Shown here: positions 33,783-41,754 of the stretch, in pieces | Position numbering within the stretch: the stretch's first letter is position 1 | Layout: each line of letters opens with the position of its first letter | DNA from: Actinocatenispora sera | GTDB taxonomy: Bacteria > Actinomycetota > Actinomycetes > Mycobacteriales > Micromonosporaceae | Direction of reading: 5' to 3' | DNA: 64,000 nt | Assembly (NCBI RefSeq): GCF_018324685.1 | Contig: NZ_AP023354.1 | Span: forward strand, 6,282,426-6,346,425 | Made by a program: the position numbers and the translations under genes | The notes under the pieces: model-generated | Database searches by the model: none | What the model saw: only the letters and a program-made list of their open reading frames with translations | Told to the model about the DNA's origin: nothing

Positions 33783-33978
33783 TCAAGCAGATCCACGACC
33801 CGTCTGTACCGCCACATCCGCATGACGCGCGACCACATGAACAAAGCCCTCATCCGCCCGCCCCGGACCGTCAGGGTCGCTGCGGTACGCGTACCCGCGC
33901 CGCAGGATCCGGCTGCCGTCGGTCTTCGCGGTGCGCGGGTTCGCCCGGCGGATGTGTGCATCCAACGGCACCACCACC
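33783..33978 (-). pseudogene. Dyp-type peroxidase fragment
   Basis: On the minus strand the frame reads VVVVPLDAHIRRANPRTAK, then GSRILRRGYAY ... DEGFVHVVA, matching the conserved haem-side region of Dyp-type peroxidases (LDAHIRxANPR, LLRRGYxY). Only about 65 residues remain, with no proper start or N-terminal half. The C-terminal part appears to be frameshifted. It is a decayed gene. Confidence 0.55.
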
Positions 33979-33990
33979 ACCCGCCCGGCC

Positions 33991-34117
33991 CTACGGCGCG
34001 AGCAGTGCTTCCGCGAGCGAACGTCCGCGCCGGGCTGGTCCGTCGGCGCCGAGTGCCTGCACGGTGGCATAGACGCCTTCCATGGCGATGACCAGCTGGT
34101 CGGCCAGGATCGCGGTC
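33991..34117 (-). pseudogene. TetR-family regulator, C-terminal remnant
   Basis: Reading the minus strand gives ETAILADQLVIAMEGVYATV and QALGADGPARRGRSLAEALLAP and then a stop, the C-terminal helices of a TetR ligand domain. The DNA-binding half is missing; the sequence goes directly into the 5'-truncated NmrA gene on the other strand. The two were probably a divergent regulator/target pair whose facing ends were deleted. Confidence 0.6.
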
Positions 34118-34118
34118 T

Positions 34119-34894
34119 CTCGTCACTGCCGGCGAGCCTGTTCGCGCGCTCGTTCGTAGCACTGCATCGGATCGCTTGCCGGCCGGTGTCCAGACCGCCG
34201 TTGGCGATCTCAACCAGCCCGACACCTCACCGCGGCACTGACCGGTGTCTCCGGCGTGTTCCTGCTGCCTGGCTACGCCGACATGCCGGGGCTGCTCGAC
34301 CTGATCGCCCGCTCACACGTGCAACGGGTGGTGCTGCTCTCCGGCCCGTCCGCCGGCAGCGGCGACCTGAACAACGCCGTCACCGCCTACCTGGTCGCTT
34401 CCGAGCAGGCGGTACGCGATTCCAACCTGCCCTTCACCATCCTGCGACCGAGCGGGTTCATGTCCAACACGCTCCAGTGGGCGCCACAACTGGCCGCCGG
34501 AGACACCGTGCGGGCCCCGTTCGCTTCGGCCGGAGTGGCCATGATCGACCCGGCCGACATCGCCTCCGTCGCCACGCTGGCACTCGCTGACTCACGCCAC
34601 GAGGGCCACACCTACCGGTTCACCGGCCCGCATACCCTGCTACCGGCCGACCGGGTACGCGTCCTCGCCGAGGTACTCGGGCGGCCGTTGCGGTTCGAGG
34701 CACAGCCCGACGACGAAGCCCGCGAAGAGATGACCGCGATCATGCCTCCCCAGTACGTCGCCGCATTCTTCGACTTCTACGCGGCCGGCGCGCTCGACGA
34801 CTCCGCCGTCCTGCCCACCTTCGAGGAACTCACGGGCCGGCCGCCACGCACCTTCCGCCAGTGGGCCGAGACCCATCGCGACGCGTTCGCCTGA
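34119..34894 (+). pseudogene. NmrA-like NAD(P)-binding protein, 5'-truncated and frameshifted
   Basis: Frame one (34119-34226) reads LVTAGEPVRALVRSTASDRL then PAGVQTAVGDLNQPDT, the family pattern of the second beta-strand onward, but the N-terminal GxTGxxG NAD motif is missing. One base missing in GACACCTCACC near 34224 shifts the frame; from 34235 the protein runs in another frame (ALTGVSGVFLLPGYADMPGL ... to FRQWAETHRDAFA). The ATG at 34256 could give a 212-residue protein, which would lack the cofactor site and is unlikely to work. Confidence 0.75.
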
Positions 34895-35218
34895 CTCCGC
34901 GCACATCCTTCCAGCAGCACAGTCCTGCCTGCAGACCATGCTTGCCGCGTCATGGCAGCTGCGAACGGTCGAGGCCACCGTCGGCCGGTGCGCGGGAGGC
35001 GCCACGTATGAAGCAGCGCCCACGGATGTGAGAGACGAGACTCGACCCAGCCATGTCCCCAGGCGTAGACTTCTTGATGTCCACAGCCGAAGACTTATGC
35101 CTTGACCAAGTTGCGCCGGCAGCCTCCCGAAGCTTGGTTGCCCTGGACGGCGACCCGAACCGTCAGACCGTAGACGCCGCGATGGCTGGGCATGCGACTT
35201 TCAACAAAGGACCCATGC
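34895..35218. other. Gap before the interrupted SDR gene
   Basis: No gene is recognised in these 324 bases. A possible -35 (TTGACC near 35102) is not followed by a convincing -10. Confidence 0.3.
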
Positions 35219-35634
35219 ATGAGCACTTTTGTCGTCACAGGGGCATCATCGGGCATCGGTCGCGCGACTGCGCACGCACTCGCCGCGGCGGGCCACCACG
35301 TCTTCGCCACGGTCCGCAAAGAGCAAGACGCCGCGTCTTTCCGGACCGATGAGCGCATTACGCCGTTGTTCCTCGACGTCACGAGCCCAGACCAGATCGC
35401 GGCAGCGGTGGATACGGTCGGTGCACGCGTCGGTGACGCGGGTTTGGACGGGTTGATCAACAACGCTGGCACCGGCAGCGCCCTGCCGATGGAGTTGATG
35501 CAGGTGGACGAGCTTCGTCGCCAGCTCGAGGTCAACACCATCGGACAGCTCGCGGTCACACAGGCATTCCTTCCCGGGACTGCTCAGGGTTTGGTTGACA
35601 CCTGACCTGTGAGGCTGCTGGCCTTGCTGGAAGG

Positions 35635-35928
35635 ATGTCTGTTGTGCCCAAGCCCTATCCCCGCGAGTTTCGGGACAACGTGGTCGCGGTCGCTCGTGCC
35701 GGTGGCGCGCCGCTGACACAGATCGCGAAAGACTTCGGGATCTCCGAGTCGTGCCTGTCCAACTGGCTGCGCGCCGCGGTGGTCGAGGACGGTGACCGTC
35801 CCGGCGTGACCCGGCAGGAGTCGCAGGAGCTGCGTGAGCTCAAGCGCCGTAATCGGCTGCTGGAGCAGGAAAACGAGGTGCTGCGCCGGGCCGCGGCCTA
35901 TCTGGCCCGGGACATCAACCCAAAATGA
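35635..35928 (+). CDS. IS3-family transposase OrfA
   Basis: The 97-residue protein has the HTH_Tnp_1 domain: PREFRDNVVAVARAGGAPLT, QIAKDFGISESCLSNWLRAA, and a C-terminal leucine-rich coil ELKRRNRLLEQENEVLRRAA. It binds the IS ends. Its stop overlaps the orfB start (ATGA, with orfB in the -1 frame), preceded by AAAA, which could allow a -1 frameshift to make the OrfAB transposase. Confidence 0.92.
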   Translation: MSVVPKPYPREFRDNVVAVARAGGAPLTQIAKDFGISESCLSNWLRAAVVEDGDRPGVTRQESQELRELKRRNRLLEQENEVLRRAAAYLARDINPK

Positions 35929-36815
35929 TCTACCCGCTCGTCCGTGACTTGGCCGTGGCCGGCGCCCCGATCAGGGTGCCGGTCGCGGTGACGTGTCGGG
36001 TGCTGGGGTTCTCCCGGCAGGCCTATTACCAGTGGCTGACCGAGCCGGTATCGCAGCGCGACGTGCAGGACGCGTACCTGACCAATGCGGCGATCGATGC
36101 GCATGCCGATGATCCGGAGTTCGGATACCGGCTGGTGGCCGACGAGCTACGCGCCGCCGGTCACCACGTCTCAGACAACAGGGTGTGGCGGCTGTGCCGC
36201 GATCAGCGGATCTTCTGCGCCCACTCCCGTAAGCGGGGTCTGAACCGCAGGCCGGGCCCACCGGTGCATGACGATCTGCTCAAGCGTCGGGCAGGCGGCC
36301 GTGATTTCACCGCCGCGGCGCCGAACACGGTGTGGTTGACCGACATCACCGAACATCCCACCGGTGAGGGAAAGCTGTATCTGTGCGCGATCAAGGACGT
36401 GTGGTCCAACCGGATCGTCGGATACTCGATCGACTCGAGCATGAGCGCGCAACTGGCCGCAGACGCGCTCACCTACGCCATCACGCAGCGGGAAACGGCC
36501 GGCACCATCGTGCACTCCGACCGTGGCGCCCAGTTCCGGTCCCGCAAGTTCGTCACCACGCTGCACCAGGCCGGTCTGATCGGGTCGATGGGCCGGGTCA
36601 GCGCCTGCGGCGACAACGCCGCCATGGAATCGTTCTTCGCGCTACTGCAAAAGAATGTGCTCAACCGCCGCCGCTGGGCCACCCGCCACCAGCTGCGCCT
36701 GGCGATCGTGACCTGGATCGAGAAGACCTACCACCGACGACGCCGACAACGCCGCCTCGGCCGACTGACTCCGATCGAGTTTGAGACCATCTACACGACC
36801 GCACACGCGGTCTGA
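35925..36815 (+). CDS. IS3-family transposase OrfB
   Basis: The 296-residue protein has the rve (DDE) integrase core: VWLTDITEHPTGEGKLYL with the first Asp, IVHSDRGAQFRS with the second, and AMESFFALLQKN with the Glu. HTH_21 region lies at the N-terminus (PEFGYRLVADELRAAGH). The length is normal for the family and no inactivating change was seen. Confidence 0.92.
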   Translation: MIYPLVRDLAVAGAPIRVPVAVTCRVLGFSRQAYYQWLTEPVSQRDVQDAYLTNAAIDAHADDPEFGYRLVADELRAAGHHVSDNRVWRLCRDQRIFCAHSRKRGLNRRPGPPVHDDLLKRRAGGRDFTAAAPNTVWLTDITEHPTGEGKLYLCAIKDVWSNRIVGYSIDSSMSAQLAADALTYAITQRETAGTIVHSDRGAQFRSRKFVTTLHQAGLIGSMGRVSACGDNAAMESFFALLQKNVLNRRRWATRHQLRLAIVTWIEKTYHRRRRQRRLGRLTPIEFETIYTTAHAV

Positions 36816-36825
36816 CACCCATCAA

Positions 36826-36850
36826 CCCCGAGTGTCAACCAAACTCGGGG
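36826..36850 (+). terminator. Stem-loop at the IS3 right end
   Basis: CCCCGAGT (36826-36833) pairs perfectly with ACTCGGGG (36843-36850) around the loop GTCAACCAA. It follows the orfB stop by 10 bp. The same hairpin is in the second copy at 48275-48299. No U tract follows, so it may protect the element from transcription only weakly. Confidence 0.5.
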
Positions 36851-37406
36851 CAGTCCCCCCCTGCTTCGACAGGCCCAAGGGCGCATCGTGATGATCGGGT
36901 CGATCGGAGTCCGTGCCACACCCCCCTTCACTGGGCCGATCGTGGTGCCGAAGGCCGCCCTCACAGCGGCAACACACGCCCTGCGTCAGGAACTTGCCGG
37001 ATCGGGCATCCGCACGATTCTCGTGGATCCGGCCACCATCCACACCGACGCCGGAGACAAGCTTGCGCGGGATGCAGAGCGAATCGAGCAGGGGTTCTCC
37101 ACCGCGGAACGCAGCCGGTATGGAACGGCTTTTCACGCCATGGCCTCGAGGTTCGTTGGCATGCATGCGCATGGCAGTCGGCCGGAAGTAGTCGCGGATA
37201 CGATCGTTCGAGCGCTCACGACTCGTCGGCCCCGCGCGCGCTACACCGTCGGCAAGAATGCGTTGCCGCTCAGCGTCATCGCGCGACTGCCGATTCCACT
37301 GGCGGATGCGTTGCGCCGACGGGTGTTCGGCCTGCCATCCCGGCCCAGCTCAGCCAGTCCGGAGCGACAAGGCCGTCCTCGCAGCCCCAAGAAGCCCAGA
37401 TTCTGA

Positions 37407-37862
37407 AACCGACCGCGAAGGCGAACCGAACGGGAGTGCCCACCCATCGGCCGCGACGCCGATCGCGATGACGATCCGCATGCCCGCGTCGAGGCCGAGC
37501 GCATCGGCATCACCCAGACCAGGCACCGGCCCACGCGGCGCACCGCCGTACCCCAGCCCACGCACGTGCGGCGCGCCATCCGCCGAGGACGTCCGAGTTG
37601 CTGCGGGCCAGCCCGGCAGCGAGCAACGATGGTTGAAACGGCCCCGGTGCGGTCCGATGCGGTGCGGTTGGCCGGATGCCGCCGCCTCCGCGGTCTGCAC
37701 GGCGCTGCCTGAGGATGCCGTCGAGGACGACATCACCACCCGGTGGAGCACGCCTGCCGACTTCATCGGCCGCGCTGAACTCATCGCGTGAGAATCTGGC
37801 GTCCTCGCTGGTCTACCTGCACGGCGGCCTCGACTTGGCGAAAGACCTCCGTAAGGGCAGGT
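37407..37862. other. Unassigned stretch between SDR and NMO fragment
   Basis: No convincing gene. Open frames on both strands look like chance frames in GC-rich sequence. A short stretch on the minus strand (LDAGMRIVIAIGVAADGWA) could be a decayed membrane or oxidoreductase gene but was not recognised. Confidence 0.3.
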
Positions 37863-38230
37863 AGACCATCCTGGACGCCGCGGCGGACGACACCAGCCAC
37901 ACAAAGTGCTGCAACGTCGGCTGGCCAAATTCTCCTCACCGTGGCTTGCGCAACTCGACCCTGCGGCAGTGGGAAGCGGCGGGCTCGCCGCCGTCACCGC
38001 ACCGGCCGGGCGAGGGTGAGGTCATCACCACCGGCCCAGATCGCGCGTGCCCACGCTACGAAGATCAGCCACCGCTTCCCAACCTGTCCGGAGACGTCGG
38101 GGCACTAGCGCTCTACTGTGGCGAGTCAGCCGGTCTGGTCCACGACATCCAGCCAGCTGCCGCGATCGTCCACGGCATCGTTGCGCAGGCAGACACACTG
38201 GCTGCCAAGCAGATGGTCGGCAAACCGTAG
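37863..38230 (+). pseudogene. Nitronate monooxygenase C-terminal fragment
   Basis: From ILDAAADDTSHT through CNVGWPNSPHRGLRNSTLRQW, PHRPGEGEVITTGPDRACPR and YEDQPPLPNLSGDVGALALY to the stop it is colinear with the last 120 residues of the NMO gene at 30709 (FDVGWPDAPHRVLRNDTLRRW). A TAG precedes ILDAA in the same frame and the barrel is missing. It is a broken relative that must have come from a second full-length gene. Confidence 0.78.
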
Positions 38231-38295
38231 ATGCACCATCGTTGCAGCAGATGGCAGAAGCGATGGGGATCGGTGACTCGTCACCGCCCACGGCG

Positions 38296-38892
38296 TCATG
38301 CATCCGAGGAGAGATCCCCGGTCAGATAGTGCTGCAGCACCGGGGCGAGCCAGGACGCCAGTTGTTGGTCGCTCGCGTCTTGCAAGGCAGGGAGCCGGAT
38401 TACCTGTCGGGACACCGCCAGGCCGACCAGCTGGCTCGCGCACAACGCGCCCCGCAGCTCGGGCCGGTCGGCGTTCAGCCCACGCGCAATGGGCATGAGC
38501 ACCTGCTCGGTGAGGAACTCACGCATCAGCGCAGCTGGATGGTCGGCGGCCACCGCCGAACGGATCAGTCCGATCAGCGGCGCGGGACGACCGGCTGGCC
38601 CCGACAACTTCAGGAACTGGCTCACGAGGCGGTTGCCGGCACGGTCTGGGGGCCCCTGGAGCACGGCGCCAACCGTCTCGCTGGGATGAATCGTCGCCGC
38701 GACGAGCGCACTGAACAGCCCGTCTTTGCTCCCGAAGAGCCGGCGAATCATGGCTGGGTCAACAGCGGCATCAGCCGCGATGGTCCGAATCGTTGCCTTC
38801 TCATAGCCTCGTGCGCCGAACCAGAGCGCAGCTGATCGAAGGATGTCTTCACGGGTGTGCGATGGACCTGGGCGTCGACCCGTGCGCGCCAT
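38296..38892 (-). CDS. TetR-family transcriptional regulator
   Basis: The 198-residue protein has a TetR HTH (REDILRSAALWFGARGYEKAT, IRTIAADAAVDPAMIRRLFGSKDGLF) and a TetR_C_17-type C-terminal domain (LMPIARGLNADRPELRGALCASQLVGLAVSRQVI). The ATG at 38892 gives the standard start. An imperfect inverted repeat (AAGTC...GACTT with inner GTCT/AGAC) at 38930-38949 upstream may be its operator. The genes around it are mostly decayed, so its target is unclear. Confidence 0.82.
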   Translation of the reverse strand: MARTGRRPGPSHTREDILRSAALWFGARGYEKATIRTIAADAAVDPAMIRRLFGSKDGLFSALVAATIHPSETVGAVLQGPPDRAGNRLVSQFLKLSGPAGRPAPLIGLIRSAVAADHPAALMREFLTEQVLMPIARGLNADRPELRGALCASQLVGLAVSRQVIRLPALQDASDQQLASWLAPVLQHYLTGDLSSDA

Positions 38893-39052
38893 CGGCGGCC
38901 CCTTTCCTCGCAGCGGAGCGGTAACCCGAAAGTCTACAGACGACGACTTGACCACGATCGCCTTGCAGAGCAGCTCACGTCCGCTGCGTCGACGCGGAGC
39001 AGCGTCATCACGGAAAACTGGGCGGCCGGAAGGACCTGCTGGTGTCCGCACG

Positions 39053-39364
39053 GTGGTCTACCACGTGGTCTGCAACGGGGGTCGCCAACAGGACCGCTGC
39101 CGCGGGACACTGCGCCATGCGGACGGCCGCATCGAGGACGTCGACGTTTCAGGGGTGGACCCTTACTTCATCAACATCCCGGACGGCGCCAACGTGGCGG
39201 TCCGGGACGGGCCAGTTGGTCCGTGCCTGGACTCCACCGGCGCCTTCTTGCGCCGCGCGGTCGCCGCCGGCCTGATTGCCCTGGTGTTGCTCGGATACCT
39301 GGTCCGACGACACATCTGGGTCGAACCTGACCCGGTGACGCCGGAAGCTGCACCGCGCCTGTGA
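39053..39364 (+). CDS. Hypothetical single-pass membrane protein
   Basis: About 103 residues are coded from the GTG at 39053. The soluble part has Cys residues (VCNGG, DRCRG, GPCLD), and a hydrophobic helix follows (AVAAGLIALVLLGYLV). Similar short proteins occur in actinomycetes but no function is known. The N-terminus may be cut by rearrangement, so the start is uncertain. Confidence 0.4.
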   Translation: MVYHVVCNGGRQQDRCRGTLRHADGRIEDVDVSGVDPYFINIPDGANVAVRDGPVGPCLDSTGAFLRRAVAAGLIALVLLGYLVRRHIWVEPDPVTPEAAPRL

Positions 39365-39774
39365 CCGGATCCCAGCATCGCCGGTGATGCAGGAGTTTTC
39401 GGCCCGGCCGACCGAGCGATGCCCGGGAGGCGTACCGAGCATCGACGCCCGGGACGGTCGCCACGAGCCGCACACGGACCAGCGTTAAGTCGCCGTCGAC
39501 GGCTGGCCCAGCTCCGGCGAGTCGGGCAGGGCGTCGTACAGCCGCGGAACCGTCTCGGCCGCAGTTGCCCGCCGTCCGGGTCGGAGAGCGCGGCCAGCAT
39601 CGACCCTGTGATTCCAGCCTGCTTGACCTTGCAGAACGGCAGCCAGCCACACTTCTTCGCCGGGCTCTGCGGGTGGAGTCGGCGGAGGCGTGTCGGCGAC
39701 CGGGTTGTCGTACGAGTCCGTTCTCGCCGGGATCCTGGTGGTACTGCCCAGCACGCTCCCCGTACGCCCAGCGG
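39365..39774. other. Unassigned stretch upstream of the cupin gene's end
   Basis: No gene is recognised in these 410 bases. One minus-strand frame (YDNPVADTPPPTPPAEPGEE ... RLYDALPDSPELG) is open to 39485 but has no recognisable domain. Confidence 0.3.
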
Positions 39775-40155
39775 TCAGTGCTTCCCGCCGGTCGCATACT
39801 CCTCGACAGTGGTGGTCTCGAACTCCAAACCGACGAACGGTTCGTCGCCCACGACCCACGCGTCGTGCCCGGGCAGGATCTCGTACGCGTCGCCCGGGCC
39901 GATCTCGATCTCGCCGGAGTCGGGGTGGGTCACCCGCAGCTGTCCCGCCAGTACGGTGCCGACGTGGTGCGACTGGCAGGTCGGCGTGCCTGCGACGGGT
40001 TTGATGTGTTCGGCCCAGTGCCATCCGGGTTGCAACGTCATGCGGGCCGCCTTGGCGTTACCGAAGACGATCACCTCGACGCGGGTGAGCGGCGGAGTGC
40101 GCACCTCGTCCGGATTGTGAAACGACTTCTTCGCCAGTGCCAGCATCGATCTCAC
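39775..40155 (-). CDS. Cupin-domain protein
   Basis: A 126-residue single cupin with the metal-binding motif pattern: HWAEHIKPVAGTPTCQSHHVGTVLAG split by the first cupin box (HxH...), then PGDAYEILPGHDAW. It is a small beta-barrel that may bind metal or a small molecule; these proteins are often annotated only as cupin. The start is ATG 40155 or the ATG at 40146. It ends among IS remnants. Confidence 0.7.
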   Translation of the reverse strand: MRSMLALAKKSFHNPDEVRTPPLTRVEVIVFGNAKAARMTLQPGWHWAEHIKPVAGTPTCQSHHVGTVLAGQLRVTHPDSGEIEIGPGDAYEILPGHDAWVVGDEPFVGLEFETTTVEEYATGGKH

Positions 40156-40202
40156 CTCACCTGTGCGCTCGTTCGGGCCGAGCGCCCATCCCTGCAGTCT
40201 AG

Positions 40203-40370
40203 AGGTTGTCTCGTAATGATCTTGGTGGGTTGGTGTAGCAGGACTTCGCCGCGGCGCCCGCCGGTCAAACGACCATCGTCAGGTTGCGCGTCAACGCGAT
40301 GCCGGCCGCGGCGTACCAGACACCGTGTCGTATGCGGCGGCAGTCGCGCAGGATCTTCCAGGACTTCGAT
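40203..40370 (-). mobile_element. IS5-family right-end fragment
   Basis: The sequence from AGGTTGTCTCGTAATGATCT runs colinear (minus strand) with the end of the full IS5 copy at 45410-46298: the coding end SWKILRDCRR ... GIALTRNLTMVV is shared. The rest of the element is absent and the frame joins an ISL3-type sequence at about 40370. Confidence 0.7.
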
Positions 40371-40737
40371 GTGTGGTGAGGCAGGCTGTTCCAGCAGGAG
40401 GCGTCCGCAGTGACGGTCTTGTCGACCGCGGCGGCAAGGTTGTGCCACAGGTGCCACCGGTCGGAGGCCCGCACGATGCTCGCGCCAGCATCGAGGACAG
40501 CTTGGGCGTAGATGGCCGACCCGTCCGGCATACGATCTCAACACCGGGATGCTCGACCAGCCAACCGGTCAGCGTGGCGGCCTTCCGGTCAGGCAGCACG
40601 TCCACACGCTCGTGGGTGACCGCGTCGAGTAGCAGGGTGGCGTAGCGGCGGCCACGGCGTAGCGCGAAGTCGTCGACCGACAGCACCCGCGGCCTCGCAG
40701 GTTCGGCCAGTCTGGTACCCAGCAGCAGTCGAAGCAT
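40371..40737 (-). pseudogene. ISL3-family transposase fragment, frameshifted
   Basis: The minus strand gives RPRVLSVDDFALRRGRRYAT, LLLDAVTHERVDVLPDR and WLVEHPGVEIVCR, then in another frame DGSAIYAQAVLDAGASIVRA and SDRWHLWHNLAAAVDKTV, the DDE core of ISL3 transposases. One base is missing around 40525 (TGCCGGACGG). Both ends are lost; the far end is fused to the IS5 scrap. Confidence 0.72.
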
Positions 40738-40978
40738 CGTCGACCAGCTGGCCAGCGGCCACCGATGCCGACCGCGCAGGTCTCCGTCGCCAGCGTCTCC
40801 GCACCCGGCTGGATCGCCTCACCCGACCAACCGTTCCGTTCTTCTCGTGTGGTACGCGACAATGGTGATGCTTGCCGGCTGTCCGGGAGGGATGATGGCC
40901 GGCGGTGATCTCGGAGCGACCACGGCTCTGCCCGGCGCCAGCCGGGTCGATGCGACGCCGATTCGAAGGAGCGACTCC

Positions 40979-41482
40979 GTGTCCGATGTTGTGGCCACCC
41001 CGAGCGGTCCGTCGGCCTTCGCCGCACCGGGGCCGCTCGGTCGGATCTGGCGACGGGTTCGGGTGCTCGGTCCGTGGCTGATGGTGGTGCCAGTTGCCGG
41101 CGCGGTCGGGTGGGTGCAAGCGTTCGACCCGACCAACGGCAAGGAGGGCCCGCTGGGCCCGTGTGCCTGGCACCTGCTGTTCGGGGTCAACGGTCCGGGC
41201 TGCGGTGGCACCCGAGCCTTCTACTACCTGATTCACGGTGATCTGGTCGACGCGGTGCGAATGCATCTGCCGTTCGTGCTCGCGGTGCCCTTCCTGCTGT
41301 ACGGGTGGCTGGTCTGGGCGCTGTCCACGGTGGGGGTGCGGCTCCCGATGCGGCGGCCTGGTAAGCGCTGGCTGATTGCGTACGTGGTGTTCTTCGTGCT
41401 GTTCACCACGGTGCTGCGCAACCTGTCGAGCCAGCCGTTCGCCTGGTTCGACATCCCCAACACTGCGCACCGGTTGTGGTGA
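40979..41482 (+). CDS. DUF2752 membrane protein
   Basis: The 167-residue protein has the DUF2752 motif GPGCGGTRAFYYLIHGDLVDA and about three hydrophobic segments (LGPWLMVVPVAGAVGWV; FVLAVPFLLYGWLVWAL; WLIAYVVFFVLFTTVL). The GTG at 40979 follows GAAGGAG at good spacing. The family is found in bacteria with no known role. Confidence 0.82.
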   Translation: MSDVVATPSGPSAFAAPGPLGRIWRRVRVLGPWLMVVPVAGAVGWVQAFDPTNGKEGPLGPCAWHLLFGVNGPGCGGTRAFYYLIHGDLVDAVRMHLPFVLAVPFLLYGWLVWALSTVGVRLPMRRPGKRWLIAYVVFFVLFTTVLRNLSSQPFAWFDIPNTAHRLW

Positions 41483-41640
41483 TCAGCCGCGCGCCGGGTT
41501 CGCCATGCTGCCTCGGTTCGTGCGCCAGTTCGAGGACGCGCGAGGAGCCCGGTGCAGGGCGTGCGGTACATGCGGCCCCGACCCGTTCTGCCGCGGCAGG
41601 ACCGTCGGCGACTAGCGCCGCCGATCCGATCCGCCCGCCG

Positions 41641-41736
41641 ACTAGGTATGCCGAGCGGGATGGCGATCAACTCGTCGGGCGCATTGTGCAGAACGTCGCC
41701 CAACAGCGCCGCAGTGCCGTTGTCCCCGATTACCGC
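41641..41736 (-). pseudogene. Cation-efflux (CDF) protein remnant
   Basis: About 32 codons on the minus strand read AVIGDNGTAALLGDVLHNAP then DELIAIPLGIP, resembling the conserved ALLADxxHNxxDAxxxIPLxxA helix of cation diffusion facilitators. The rest of the gene is not there. The surrounding 270 bp hold nothing else recognisable. Confidence 0.35.
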
Positions 41737-41754
41737 CGACCATGGTGGCTGCGG

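Larger units (their letters stand above)
35576..36857 (+). mobile_element. IS3-family element, copy 1 (complete, 3-bp target duplication)
   Basis: The element is 1282 bp. The left end begins GGGACTGC(TCAGG)GTTTGGTTGACAC and the right end is the imperfect inverse of it, ending GTGTCAACCAAACTCGG ... GCAGTCCC. The bases CCC occur on both sides (35573-35575, 36858-36860), a 3-bp target duplication. It contains orfA and orfB in overlapping frames. A stem-loop (CCCCGAGT/ACTCGGGG) is near the right end. Copy 2 lies at 47049. Confidence 0.88.
35219..37406 (+). pseudogene. SDR gene split by an IS3-family insertion
   Basis: The 5' part (35219-35575) encodes MSTFVVTGASSGIGRATAHA ... INNAGTGS ... NTIGQLAVTQAFLP, 119 codons. 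The 3' part (36861-37406) encodes LLRQAQGRIVMIGSIG ... VVPKAALTAATHALRQELAG ... to the stop at 37406. Joined directly they make an uninterrupted 300-residue SDR with the TGxxxGIG cofactor motif and Lys in PKAAL (the YxxxK Tyr is Val here). The element sits between codons 119 and 120. The left part alone ends at 35605 inside the IS. Confidence 0.88.

Noticed and set aside
41641-41736. Working small membrane gene next to ClC
   Set aside because: Only one helix of a cation-efflux protein is recognisable; no start and no complete domain.
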